From assembly GCF_037975245.1 (NCBI RefSeq), contig NC_092566.1, positions 8,476,001 through 8,540,000 on the forward strand: 64,000 nucleotides of DNA, given 5' to 3'. This DNA is from Apostichopus japonicus (lineage: Eukaryota > Echinodermata > Holothuroidea > Aspidochirotida > Stichopodidae). Of the stretch, positions 23,206-35,429 are shown one piece after another. How positions within the stretch are numbered: the first letter of the stretch is position 1; every line of letters starts with the position of its first letter. The position numbers and the translations under genes are program-made. The notes under the pieces were generated by a model. It searched no databases and had not been told where the DNA came from. It saw nothing but the letters and a program-made list of their open reading frames with translations.

Positions 23206-25250
23206 CTTTTCCATTGGCTTAAATTCTCCTTCATGCACATAAAATATGTATTCCGCTACTTTCAACAAAGTCTCTCCCAAACAACCTTCCAACATTAGCA
23301 CAATAGCTGAGAGTAGTTTCTTTGAAAGATAAAGATGTACAATTTGCTTATACCCTAATGCATATTGATTACTTAGAAACGGGTAGAATAATACTGTACT
23401 ATTGCAATTCTGGTTTGATAAAATTGAAGCACACACAAATAAAAGAATGTTGGTTTCTTTCAAAGATCTATATGTACAATATATACTAACGTTGCGTTGC
23501 TATTGATGATGACCTCGAACCATCAATACAATATAACGTTAATAATGTAAGTGTATATGAAGTGCTGCAAAACTTTATTGCCTGGGACAATGTATGCTTA
23601 TACCAATATTCACTGCCGTTGAGTACATCCCTATTTGAAAAATTGTACCCATTCCGGCATATGTATTTAAGATGTAATCAATACTCTTTAGTATGTATTT
23701 CATATTGTCATCGGTGCCGATGTGTGTTTTATCCTTAGCGTGACAAAAGGGAAACTTCCGCTTGGTCGAGGTCGGGTAACGGTCAATGCTGCCCTCACCC
23801 AATGGTGTTTAGGGTGTGACCTTTATAACCGCCTCCTTGCTTTGCATACTTACGTAATCGATGCATACTTACGTATTATGTGAGTTACATGCTTTATTCC
23901 TCTCCTGGTTCAGAGTGGCGTCGCATGTGCTCTCATATCAGACATCCATAGTAATAATGTAAGTATATATGTTTATATAGGCATTAAGGGGCTAGGTATA
24001 CTTATTTGTAATATCACATTCTTGAGATTTGCTTTTAATGTGATTTTGCTATATGCTTGTGCCTGTTATGATCGTTGCCTTTTGCGTATTTGTTGTTTTG
24101 CTTATTTGCTTATTTGTTAGAGTACCTTGACTTAAAGTATCGTCTTTGTTAAGTATTCTCCTTAGGATATCATTTTGTTCGTATATTTATACATTCTTCA
24201 GAGAGCCGCCGTAAACCACAGAAAGCCGCAGTAAACCCCGGAAAGCCATGCATCGTAAGCCCCTCAGTGTACACCGCATGCAGTTTGTCGTGCGTTTAGT
24301 TTGCCCGGCAACGATTGTAAGTTGGGTGTTATAATTATCAAGAATGTAATTGTTGTCAATCTTACTCTATATTTTGTTTCATGTTACCAACTGTTATTTG
24401 TTATACTTCTTCCTTTTGTGCATTATTAATAAGGGGGAAAAACAATGCTGTATTATGTTATTATTGATTTGTGCTAATTCAAGTGTTTTTTTTTCACCAA
24501 CGTTTGTATATTAATGTTTAATACTTTTACTTTATAGTTTTCACCGTGTTCCTGTTGAGCCACGTGTGCAAATAAACGGGTTAAAACCTCCGACTACTTG
24601 TTCAGCATCATTGAGCGTCGTCTCGGTGACATATGTATACACCATGAGAAACAGGATGACCGTGTCCCTTTAACAAAAAAGTATTTATACAATAATCTCA
24701 TTGACTTCCTTTTGTGGATATCGTTTTGCTCGTTCTTTGCGTGTGCATGTGATTATCAGTTGGAACAGTTTCTTTTCACAATTGTCTTCTAGTTTGATAG
24801 TGCGCTAGCCATTATATCTCAGTGTCGTATGGAAGAACAACATATTTGCCTTTGGCAGCCGGCCACACTCTTAATCGTATAAGGTACGTTTACTTTTTTA
24901 ACTAATATTTAACTCCGACACAGGTGTCGTATATGCGCGTCACTTTGTAAAGTCTGTGATGTAATAGTGCCACTACGATCTGAATAATTTTTCTATTGTT
25001 TTTCACATTTTTCAACGTGGAATGTTAACAGTATTTGTTAATATTTTATAGTCAACGTTTGCAAAATCCAATCCCCTGATTACAGAAAATTACATAGAAA
25101 ATGAAGCACATGTAGATTTGATGTCATATTTAGACTTCTACCTTGTCTGTGAACGACCATTAAATCCGTAATATCTCCAAAATGAAATAAGGAATTGAAG
25201 CAAACTTAACATATTGAAGAAATTGTCAAATTGTTGTAACGAATTTCAGA
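23206..25250. other. No gene seen
   Basis: AT-rich DNA. It includes a degenerate triple repeat of about 20 bp (GAAAGCCGCAGTAAACC) at 24,201-24,250 and a doubled GCATACTTACGTA near 23,845-23,875. No supported frames. Confidence 0.45.
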
Positions 25251-25289
25251 TTCTTAATATCGAGTTTCAAATTCACCTCAGTCTCAATT

Positions 25290-26444
25290 ATGGTGAACAT
25301 TTCTGCGTTGTCCATAGAGATCCGTTCAAGTAGGTACTACTCTGTTCCTTGTGATGTGAACTCTTGGTCAAAAGAATGGGGTGGTAATCTTTTTCTTTCC
25401 CATGGGGATAATAACAGTAGAGGTGTTGGTTTATTTTTCAACCCGAAACTCAATATCACTATTATACGATCTAGGGTCGATGAAAATGGAAGGTATATTA
25501 ATATTGATTTAAATGTTTACGATCAGATTTATACTGTAATTAATGTTTATGGTCCAAACAAGGATGACCCATTTTTCTTTAGTAATATTGCACAACATTT
25601 GACAGCATTTGATTGTACATCGATTATTTGGGGTGGTGATTAATTTTGTAGGTAATTTAACTCATGATAAATTTGGAGGGTTGCAAAGAACTAATTTTAA
25701 TGCCCGCCAAATTATGCTTCAGATAGCAGAAAATCTTGATCTCGTTGATGTTTGGCGTGATCGTAATCCTAACGCCCGGCTTTTCAGCTGGCATTCTTCT
25801 GATAATTCTATTCACTGTCGACTTGATTTCTTTTGGTGTTCTAGACACATTGTTCAAACTGTGAGTGCAGCTGACATTGTTTCTTTATTTAGGTCCGACC
25901 ATTCTAGCGTTACTCTTACTATTAATTGTAAGATTGAGCCAAGGGGCCGTGGCTACTGGAAGTTAAATGTTTCACTCTTAGAAGAATTGTGCTATTCTGA
26001 TTCTATTATTGATATTATTAACAGAACTGCTTCGTGTGATTCCTATTTGAATGATTCCCTTCAGTGGGAAGCTGTTAATGTGAACATCCGTTCTATTAGT
26101 ATGCGTTATTCTTCCATTCGTGCGAAAGAGCGTAACAGGTATGAATACCATCTAGTAAATGAGATTGCCAGGTTGGAAAGTTTAATCACTATCTGCCCAT
26201 CTGATCGTTTAAAGGCACACTCTCAGCTAGGAAATTGCTAAAATCAAAAATCTTGTCTCAACGTATTCCCCGATTAAAAAATAAAAACAATGCTGCCCTC
26301 TTCTCACAGCGGCAACATATTCATTTCTTTAATATGGCATTCTCATCCTTAGCTATAAACAGCATACGCAAATGGGTACCGTTACCGCGAAGGTATCAGA
26401 TTTCCGAGATTCTAATCTGCCTCTCAGTGTTGCGTAACCTATAG
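25290..26444 (+). pseudogene. L1/Tx1-like LINE endonuclease fragment
   Basis: Two overlapping frames form one broken endonuclease/exonuclease/phosphatase domain. The first (25,290-25,643) includes RGVGLFFNP, YTVINVYGPN and IIWGGD. The reading is lost by an apparent 2-bp deletion at 25,640 in the GGDFN motif. The second frame (to 26,241) has RLDFFWCS, SDHSSVTLTI and GRGYWKLNVSLL, the last being typical of L1/Tx1 ORF2 just after the nuclease. A third frame continues to about 26,444 with further breaks. The domain's first catalytic strand and the whole reverse transcriptase are missing, so both ends are truncated. Confidence 0.8.
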
Positions 26445-27254
26445 GCACACTGTGTAATTGTACTGTGTGCTGCTGTTCGAGTTTCGCAATTTTTCGATTT
26501 GCTATATGGAACAGTGCATATTGTACTGCTGGGAAAACGCTATACCAGCTCGTAGCAGCCTGTAGTTGTTATGGAAAGTCATATGGGCCCGTATGATCTC
26601 GTGCTGCCGACTTTTGTTGGAGAAATTGCTGAAGAAATAAAATGCGAATAGTTTCGTCGTGTAATTCTCTATAAACATGTGACTGAATGTGTGCTGCTTA
26701 TGTACTGTTATTTGACGAAACGACTTGCTTCTGGCCTAACGTTCTTCAATATTTGAGTTAAAAAAAAAAAAAAAAAACAGTGAGCAAACAGCTTATCCAC
26801 TAGAGAGCCTGTGTAGAAAAAACACGCACATAATACAGACAGGTTAATGAGCATGGTGAACACAAAGAGGGGATAAGTAGACAAGGGATGGAGAGAAGAA
26901 TGAAAGATAAAACCAACAGGGGAAGAGGATAGGTAGGAGATAAACAGTGGAGGGACAAAGAGAGGATTAAGGGAAGGGGTAGGGAATAAACTGGAGAAGG
27001 ACAACGACAGAAAAGTGTGGAGAAAGAAAGGAGTGGAAAAAGCTATGAGAAAAGGAGTAATAGGGGAGGGGGGGGGGCAAGGGGAGAAGGAGAGGGAATG
27101 AAGAAAAGTTAGTCATGTCCTTTCTGAATGTTGAGCCCATGAGGTTGAATGGTGCGAAGGCATCCACAACCTTTCTCTGCTGATTCGCATTAGCTCAGGA
27201 CGGCTACCTAAGGATTCAATCCCCTGGGCCTATAGACACATGTCGTTAATGGTA
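26445..27254. other. No gene seen; purine-rich tract
   Basis: From about 26,760 to 27,110 the plus strand is strongly purine-rich (an A18 run, then GGGAGAGG-type repeats, a G10 run at 27,068). Frames on the minus strand there are low-complexity Ser/Pro/Phe and not genes. Confidence 0.5.
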
Positions 27255-27260
27255 TGGTTG

Positions 27261-27522
27261 CATAGCTCCCAACTCTTGAGAAGGCAAATGCTGATCCATG
27301 CCACGAATTGCCGTCCTGGGGGAGGGGTATATGGGGGGTGTCTCCCTCCCCTTTTTTTATTTTTTTTTTGGAATCCTGGTGATGCCTACATGTAAAATGG
27401 TGGCACCTAGAAAGGCTTTTGTCACCCACAATTTTCTGAGAAATATGCATTTTCTTGTGTGTAACATCAACAAATTGAGTAGTAGGTCCAACCCGCGAAT
27501 TGTGGGTCAGTTGGGAGCTCTG
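27261..27522. mobile_element. 262-bp MITE with CA(T/G)AGCTCCCAACT ends
   Basis: It starts CATAGCTCCCAACT and ends AGTTGGGAGCTCTG, inverted repeats of 14 bp with one mismatch. The flanks repeat TGGTTG (27,255-27,260 and 27,523-27,528), a 6-bp target duplication. CA...TG termini and CTCCCAAC are hAT-like, but the usual hAT duplication is 8 bp. It is non-coding. Confidence 0.75.
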
Positions 27523-27528
27523 TGGTTG

Positions 27529-29429
27529 GGAAGGTTAAAGTGTTCTCCAAGAAACCTAAAAGATGAATGACCTTCGGCGCAGGGGTAAACTGGACTCCTC
27601 CTGCTGCCTTTACTACATTTTACTGCATTACTACAAACATATGGTGGCTTCCACGCCAACTCTCGACCAGAGTATGCTGTATTGGCCCCAAATAAACCAG
27701 ATATTCAAATATGGTTACCTTTGGTCAAAGTTTTGAAACTGGTTTTATTACCACCTTCCAGGAAATTTACCTCACTGGGACATTCAGGCATCTTATGCTT
27801 TCAATTAGAATGCCTTAGAACAATTTGGAAAGTAAAGACCTCTAGCAACATATTAAATATTCTAGCAATTATAGCATGCTAAACTGGGGACAATACTACA
27901 TAGCCCACCTTGAAAATATCCTGTAACCTACTCTGGATAAACACTATCTAATATGGAAGAAATGCTTTGGTTAAAGTATGAATATGGTCACTTGAACATT
28001 AAGAAATGCAAGTGAGATAGTGGTAAGTTTTCCCTGCTCATGGTTATTTTATATAGTTGAACTCAATGTAAGAACTGTACAGATGCAATCAATGTGTTAA
28101 AAATAAAAACATGTTACAATACTGACTTACCTAACTTTAGAATAAGCAATACAAACAATAGTAGGGCAGTGTTCCAAATACGGAATGCAAGGACATATAC
28201 CCAAATAAGGCTAGGAGACGCCATGCCTCCATTGTGGAACTTCTCCATGATAAGTATAGCAGCTTTACATGCAAAAGAACTTTGCCAAAACTTCAAAAGA
28301 CCCTATAATGTCCCCTGCATTTCAAACATCTCCATCTGCCACTATCTCCATCTGCCACTGGGCCCAACTGGGGTTATCATGAGAGCACTGAATGAACTGT
28401 TTTATCACTACTAGCTGCAAGTTAGAGTACCTCTTCAACACTCTATGACATCACAATATATGTTATGTTAAATTGATCTCACACAATACAAAATAAAGAC
28501 AAGTTATTCTGTACCAACAATAAATATCCCAAGATCAATGTCACATTAGAACTACTGGTATGACTGAACAAGCTACAGTAATTAAAAAGATCAGATATTG
28601 CTATCATGGAAAGCCAAATAGTGTACAATCAAGTATGTAGTGAAACCAATATTTCAATCATTTACTTATTTAATATGACACAGTTGTAACTTTGATGACA
28701 TCAATTATGTAGTTTACTTACACTATGAATGAACATGCAAATCAATGCTAAATACTACAGAAAGGAGAAGGATACATAACGCACTGAATGCACCCCAAAA
28801 CTATATCTCATGGTATAAATCACCTGAAACTATACTTGATATGGTTGGGTCATTTTGGAGAGAAAATAACTGTAGCTTCGTAGTTTTTCGTGCAATTGGC
28901 ACTTGCTTTAGGTTGTCTCATCGTGAAATCGCGTATTTCTTAGGGGTGTTGAACTTCGCAGTGTTCCAAACTTCGCAAAACTGACTATACTACTACTGTA
29001 CTAGCCTATGTCTCTCGGTGTATTAGTTGCCTTAGTTTGTAGTACTCGTAGTAGTAGGCCTAGCTAGCATGATCTATTGAACAATATAACAATGAAGCCT
29101 ACTAGACCGGCAGCCCAGTGCACTTTGATCAAACGAACGAGGTACCAATATCTGAGTATTGGAACATTTGTGGAAAAACCCAGTATATCCAAAAGTGGAT
29201 GTCTGCCGTGGTCGCTCTGCTGCATGTGGCCCCTGGGGCCGGTTAAAGGGGGCCCAAAAATGCATCTGATCAAACGAACGAGGTACCACTTGAAACCAAT
29301 GTCAACTTAATGCATGAATGCCACAAAGTACTGAATGGCCTATGCCAGACAAATTTTCTGCTGCTAAAGGCCCGCCAGACGCCCCCAAATATGGCCCAAA
29401 TGCCCAATAGCGTAGCATTTACCCAGATT
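27529..29429. other. No gene seen; short direct repeat
   Basis: Two frames of 106 and 79 codons (28,094-28,414 and 28,745-28,984) have no recognisable features. The string GATCAAACGAACGAGGTACC occurs twice in direct orientation (near 29,128 and 29,267), about 139 bp apart, possibly flanking or inside an unrecognised insertion. Confidence 0.4.
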
Positions 29430-32400
29430 AGTTTTCAACTGGTTACATCATGAGCTCATCTAGGTCAATGGGGGATGGGCATTTTGGGGGTCTACTGGCA
29501 GGGGTACCCCACCAATAAAAATTACTGGCAATGCCCATCAGTTGTATCTGAAGTCCTAACCAACATTTTCCAGTAGGTTTCAAGTGGTTACCTCATGAGC
29601 TGACCTAGGTCAGCCGTGAGGGGTCAATTGTTGATCACTGGCAGGGGTAACCCACCACCAATAATTACTGGCGATGGCCATTTGTTGCTCTTGGGGCCAT
29701 ACCTGACACATTGTTCTTACTTTGATGTGGTTACCATGAAAGCTGATCTAGGTTAGCTATTAGGTGACTTTAAAATTGCTCTCCCAGCCACACCCACCAC
29801 AGTCGGTTTGCCAGTCGTCAGGTTTCATATACAGGAATGCATTGTGAACATTGTGATGTACCAGGCAATTGGTTACCTTCCCAGCTAACCAAACCCTCTG
29901 GACTCCCGCTCTACAGATCAGTGAAAATTTGACCAAACTTATGAAGCTTGCACGTAAATGATATACTAGACTGTTTTTTTTTTTAAAACAGGTTATGAAA
30001 AGTATCTTTAATATCATTAAACAGTTGGGTACAAAAGTTAAACTCACTCTTCCATCTTTTTTCTCTATGGTACTTGTTCCTTTGCTTTTTGGACTCTTGG
30101 ATAAACTCTTTTGTTCTGCGAAGGGTACCAATATATCATCTTAAAACATGTCTTTAAGCCATATATAACACAGTTCTCCTCTTCTGTTGTTTCCTCCACA
30201 CTGGTGTCGTACATCACAGGAAACCTCACCCTTGACTTAGATATTTGGCTTTTCAATTCCTGCTGGAATAAAGAAACAGCAAAGTATTCATCATTTGAAA
30301 AAAAAATTAAATAAAGTTGTCACCACAAAGTTATGTGAGATTTGCTTCCACTATAGTCTCAAAAAAACAATCCCAAAGTTTAAAGCAGACTGTATAAAGC
30401 TGAAAATTTGAACGAGAGTGTCATCACCATTGCAACCAGAATCAAATGCCCAGAATACAGAGATAATAAAACATGGGCTAAATCTTTGTTTGTTTTTATG
30501 ATCTTTAAAAGTATAAAATTTTAGAAACAGAAATGCACTGAGCCAACTTATTTATAGGCCTAATCGTTTTTAGTTGTTATTTTGCTTGCTCACATAACAA
30601 GCCTGTTTAGACCTAGGCTAGAGGAGAATCAGTACTTTGTTACACTAAGTTTGTCTTTCGGTCGTTTGATTTAGTCTTACTAGTTGTACTAAAGTATATA
30701 ATGGACCGGCGAAGACTAGAGAATACCCAGAGTTTTAGCAACTGCGTTAAACTGTATCATCTGATCTATTATTTACGTCAATGAGTTTCATTCAATCTAG
30801 GATCCGAAAAGAAAAAAACTAATTAATCTTAACCTTTAAACTTTGCTACTAAACAGATATGCTTGAATTACAAATAAATGTCAAAAAAACATCATAATCT
30901 ACGAATCGATGCATATACATATACATAAACAGAATAATTTGAATTCGCGCAAGTGAACCCTGCACTACATTGGACAGAAAAAAACGTGCAATTAGACCAA
31001 ACTAAACATACTAAATTTTCCGTTACTTCTACATAAAATATCAATACAAATACAACAACTTACTCTTTTGGCAGTATACTAAAAGCACATGTTACAGGGA
31101 TGTAAGTGCAGCCAAAATAAAACCCCGGAAAACTATTCGGAGAAACCGGGGGAATGCCGTCCTAACACATCCTACTCCTAGCTCTGAATACTTACGCACT
31201 ATCGTTATGTTGGCTAGCTCAAAAGTATTAGCGCTAACACATCCTATCCCTTGTTCTGACTACTTACACACTATCGTTATGTTAGGCTAGCTCCAAGTAA
31301 CGAATACGTCGCAGCGAAATCCGGAATAAAAAACAGTCTCACATTTGAAAGCGATCACGAATATCGACTATCATATGCGTATCCCGTAGATTTAGCCGCT
31401 CACAAATATCACAAGCGTTAATTCCGAAACTTATGTCGAGCACCAGCAGTTACGAATCAACGTGAATTAGGCAAGGTTTTTCAACGACAGAAATGAGCTA
31501 TGGCGATTTGAAGTTCGCACGTACGCAACGATGTTCACATGGCACACACAATGTTGTACAGTGCAATGCGATGTGTAACAGGAAATGGTATTTTGCTTGA
31601 TCGATGAGTGAAAATTGAAGTTAGCTTGCTGCAACGGGCCAGGCATTTTTGCCGCGCTGTGTCTTTGATATTTGTACAATTTTGTGGAACTTTATTGGAA
31701 TTAAAAAAAACCCGGATTACTGTAAAAATACGGAAGACTTACATCCCTGATGTTATAATAACTTCAGACTATCAAGCTTTCCTGAGAAAAAACGGTTAAT
31801 ACTTCTTACAGTAAACAAGTCGACCGTGAAGGAATGTCGCAATTGTTTACTGGGCGTGACCGGAAATTAAATACTAAAAAATGATAAATGAAAAGGTTAA
31901 ATAGAACTGAAGCGTGCATCCTGACTGCTCGCAACATATAATACCGTTGACTAGCCAACATAATTTGTTCAGCCTACTGTGACTGTACGTTTGAAGGTCT
32001 AGCCTTGCTTATTCAATATCACAAAGCCTAACCATTTAGATTCACATGGGAAATTACAGGAAATCTTTACCAAATGAGTGTAGACTTCAAATAAACTATC
32101 GAGACTTATAGTTCCAGCATTTGTTTGGGAATAAATAAGAAGATTATGTGCCACTGTTCAATCTAGCCCAATACACACATAACACATTGTTAATTGGTGT
32201 TTAGAATGCACACTTTAGTGTTGAGAATGCACTGCAGTACCCAGTAGAAGCCTATAGGCTACTCACTGTCATTGCACTTGTGTATTGCGAAACGCCAGCG
32301 TGACAACGTTAGCGTTACACTAACCATAATACAGTACTAGTGCCAGTGGCCTAACAATTAACTTTAATTTTACCTTCAAGTTAAAGGAATAACAGGTAGG

Positions 32401-32813
32401 CCGATGATGGCAGTTAATACCTCCATTCTTCTAAAGACCTTCTTGGGTGATTTACGGTTGAAAGTTGCTTAGAGTGATCGTATGAAACTATGCCAAGTCC
32501 AGCAAGCTGCCGTTGCCTCTCGGTTTCCAAATTGAAGTGAATCGAATTGGGTAAAAATACATTAGTCCGTCGACACCGACTAAGCTACCATTATGGCGTA
32601 AATCGGGTGTCCGTATCGTTCTTAGTCCATGGGTTAAAATACCTTAGTCCGTCGCCACCGACCAAGCTGCGATTATATTTTCCTTAGTCAGTGTAAACTG
32701 ACTAAGAAGCAGCGATGAAACGAAGATTTTTGCTAGTCCGTGTGCATTAACTAACGTTACAGACTAATTTAACGTTAGTCCGTGGCAATATTGACTAGTT
32801 TATTTTTTCAGTG
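29430..32813. mobile_element. CACTA-like element, truncated second copy
   Basis: This matches the right part of the 13,876-18,668 element through to the same end TTTTTTCAGTG, again followed by TA. The left terminus and left arm are absent; homology starts abruptly near 29,430 within a palindrome unit. That first segment (TGATGTAACC form) matches the inverted left arm of copy 1 (15,331-15,380) better than copy 1's own right arm. Internal sequence is nearly identical, with small indels. It is interrupted by a 655-bp insertion at 31,095. Confidence 0.85.
31095..31749. mobile_element. 655-bp hAT-like insertion with CAGGGATGTAAGT ends
   Basis: Perfect 13-bp inverted termini (CAGGGATGTAAGT and ACTTACATCCCTG) are flanked by ATGTTA (31,089-31,094 and 31,750-31,755). 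The homologous site in copy 1 (17,601-17,620, GCACATGTTATAATAAC) has a single ATGTTA and no insertion, so the boundaries and the 6-bp duplication are certain. An internal near-duplicate of about 70 bp (31,160 and 31,231, ACTATCGTTATGTT) is present. A 70-codon minus frame is unrecognised, so the element is non-autonomous. Confidence 0.92.
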
Positions 32814-34367
32814 TACATTAATCAATTTGCAACCGCCCCCCCCCAAAAAAAAACGCCCATGTTTAATAGCAGGAATGGAATATAATTTAATTCTATAGTT
32901 ACAAGTTGAATCTACAGCCATTCATCAGTGGTATATAACTCTTCTCATGCAATCTGCCTGCTTACAGTTGTTTTTATGCATTCTTTAAATGTCTCTTTGT
33001 ATCTTTAATATCTGTTTTGTATCTGCCGCATTTAAACGGTCAGAACAGAGGGCAGAGAGATAAATGCGGTGCACGATTGGAAGCGGATACAATATGGAAT
33101 AGTGAATACAATATACGGAGAGTAACGCTCAGTTCGACATTCGCATATTTTTCGTGTATACATCTCTTATATATACCCTTACGCGTATAACACTATCACA
33201 TGACTATCACATGACTAGACCATTAATAAGACCAGTTGGAACAATATTCTACTTCTCTATATACAATCCTTTTTTATCATGCTTGTGTATGCAAATGTGA
33301 ACAGTTCCTAATTTCCTATCCATTTTCGTGAAAATAAACCTCAAAGGTTGCCCTTCTCATAAAATGACCCTTTTTGTTAGTGACAACTCTCCTTTTCTAT
33401 TATTGCAATAAAAAAGTTACCGTAACTTCTGTTGAAAATTTAATTAAAGAACAATGTAATTAGATATACTCCTCTTGTTGATAAAAAAAAGTTAGAAAGA
33501 AGAATAATAACCAGAACGTGGCCTGCAAACTTTTGCTTTCCACTGCAATGAATCGCGACACAATAATGGGTCTCTAAGCTTATGTGGTGGCGTATAGGGG
33601 AAAACAAAATCAAACAAACCAAGGCTTAAGCATATGACGGAATTTAAATCCTGTATTTTTAATTGGAATTGATTTGATACATATTTGATTCCATATATCC
33701 ACGTATTAAAGTAGCATATCACTGATAAATATTCCCATAAATCACACCAGGAACGATTAAATTAGATGGAAACATTCTGTAAATTAAACAAAACAATGCA
33801 TTAATACATTAATTTTATGAGGCACACACGTTCTGTACAATACATGGCTTATTAGCTAACAAGGGAAGAACCGGTAGTGATTACAAAGATGTTAATATCT
33901 TATTTGGAATGATTTATCGAATCATGACTTGATCACATGCAACATTACAACTCTAAAATTATTGGGATATCCTCCACACCCCATAACCCCTCCCCCCGAC
34001 CCTACACCGCCCCCTCCTTCACTCCGTTCGTCCTGATCATGACATGGTTCTGACAATTCCTGTTTTTTGGAAATACTGTTGTAAAGACTGTTGTGATGTC
34101 CAAGTTGTCTCCTTGGTATACATGTGCAGCATAACATCCTCACACCCCTCTTTTTTTTTCTTTCTTTCTTATACCTTTGTCAGAAATGACTTTTATCGGC
34201 TCCGGACACAAGCCTGATGTCTTTTGGTCTGACTCGGTTCAGTTCCGACTTAGGCAGCCGGACTCGGCATTATTGGATTAGGAAGCAATCTCGCTTTAAG
34301 ATATCAAAATTAATTCAGTCTTTTAACGTAGTGTTTTTTTTTTCTTTCTCAATATCTTTATACCTAG
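32814..34367. other. No gene seen upstream of the sulfotransferase
   Basis: AT-rich DNA, with a C8A10 tract at 32,837-32,853 and a C-rich tract at 33,986-34,017. The last 40 bases form a strong polypyrimidine tract and acceptor (TTTTTTTTTTCTTTCTC ... TATACCTAG, ending 34,367), suggesting that the sulfotransferase mRNA has at least one upstream non-coding exon, which I cannot locate. Confidence 0.5.
34361..34367 (+). promoter_or_regulatory. Splice acceptor before the sulfotransferase coding exon
   Basis: TACCTAG after about 35 bases of pyrimidine-rich sequence. The exon would start at 34,368 with a 72-bp untranslated part. Confidence 0.5.
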
Positions 34368-34439
34368 ATCGGGCGGTAGGCAAACCTTCTCCTCGTGTTC
34401 AAACAGATGAATCTCTAAGACTACGTGAGGAGGGGCAAA

Positions 34440-35429
34440 ATGATGGCTTCAAACTCACTGCGAAGACTCTGTCAGATTCTCCTCATCTTTGCATCAATCG
34501 CTACTATAATTCATCAATTAATCAACTTATCTTCCTTCGCATTGGTTTGGGAACATCGACTAAAAACAGTAACAAATAGAGGGCAGCAACACGACCAATC
34601 CAAGAGTTCGGAAAACTCTGGCAGTATTTATATCGACGAAAAGCAACCCATAACGGGGAATAGGCACGTGCTTTTTAACGCATTGCCTAAGACTGGTAGC
34701 AGAACATTGAATACCGTGGCTCTTAATATCGCGACTAATCACGGTATGAGAGTGGAGAACACAATGGCTCTTGAAAACGAGACTGTTCGACATAAGATCG
34801 AACGTGTTCTTAACGATACAACACCTACCTTTATCTATTCTCATTTACCGTATTACGATATACTACAACGTAAACCGGTATTACTTAGCATAGTAAGAGA
34901 TCCAGTAGAAAGATTGGTGTCGCTATATTACTTTAAGGTTTATGGGGACTCTACCGGCCAAAGTAGGTACCGCGAAGAAATGGAGAAAATGAATTACACT
35001 AAGGAACCCTTTGACGCTTGCTACAGTAAACGTGGAATTTGTGTGGACAAGTCAGTCTTATCGAAGAATGTCCAACAGTTTTGCGGAGTCCCACCTGGGC
35101 ATCCATACCCTTCCATGAAAACGTGTCTACAGCGAGCTAAACGGAATATTAAAGACAAATACTTGTTTGTCGGAACCACGGAGGATTACGACGGATTTCT
35201 CCAAGTTTTAGAAAAACTGTTGCCAGATATGTTTCATGGCGCTACAGCATTTTACCGAAATTTTAAACGTAGAAGTTACTGGAAACTGACAAAGACATTA
35301 AATAAAACTGGACCGTCAGAGGCGGTTAAAAGGGCTCTTCGAGCGGAGCTCCACTTGGAGTACGAACTTTACGACTTTATCAAACAGGAATTTGAAAATC
35401 TGAAGCAAAAGTTGGGTATTACTGCTTGA
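34440..35429 (+). CDS. Heparan sulfate / uronyl 2-O-sulfotransferase-like enzyme, single coding exon
   Basis: The frame gives 329 residues. In-frame stops at 34,377 and just after force the start to ATG 34,440 or the next codon (ATGATGG; the second has the better context). An N-terminal hydrophobic segment (about residues 10-33) makes a type II Golgi membrane anchor. The family markers are in place. PKTGSRT (83-89) is the 5'-phosphosulfate loop for PAPS. SHLPYYD holds His135, in the position of the catalytic histidine of 2-O-sulfotransferases. RDPVERLVSLYYF (153-165) is the 3'-phosphate loop. Cys194, 201, 215 and 229 could form disulfides, and several NxT/S sites are present. FVGTTED and FHGATAFYR match the C-terminal half of HS2ST/UST. 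The substrate (heparan, dermatan/chondroitin or fucosylated glycan) cannot be told. A polyadenylation signal AATAAA lies at 35,527. Length and motifs look intact. Confidence 0.9.
   Translation: MMASNSLRRLCQILLIFASIATIIHQLINLSSFALVWEHRLKTVTNRGQQHDQSKSSENSGSIYIDEKQPITGNRHVLFNALPKTGSRTLNTVALNIATNHGMRVENTMALENETVRHKIERVLNDTTPTFIYSHLPYYDILQRKPVLLSIVRDPVERLVSLYYFKVYGDSTGQSRYREEMEKMNYTKEPFDACYSKRGICVDKSVLSKNVQQFCGVPPGHPYPSMKTCLQRAKRNIKDKYLFVGTTEDYDGFLQVLEKLLPDMFHGATAFYRNFKRRSYWKLTKTLNKTGPSEAVKRALRAELHLEYELYDFIKQEFENLKQKLGITA

Noticed and set aside
34217-34579. 120-codon frame overlapping the sulfotransferase start
   Set aside because: It is out of frame with the clear sulfotransferase and crosses the likely splice acceptor.
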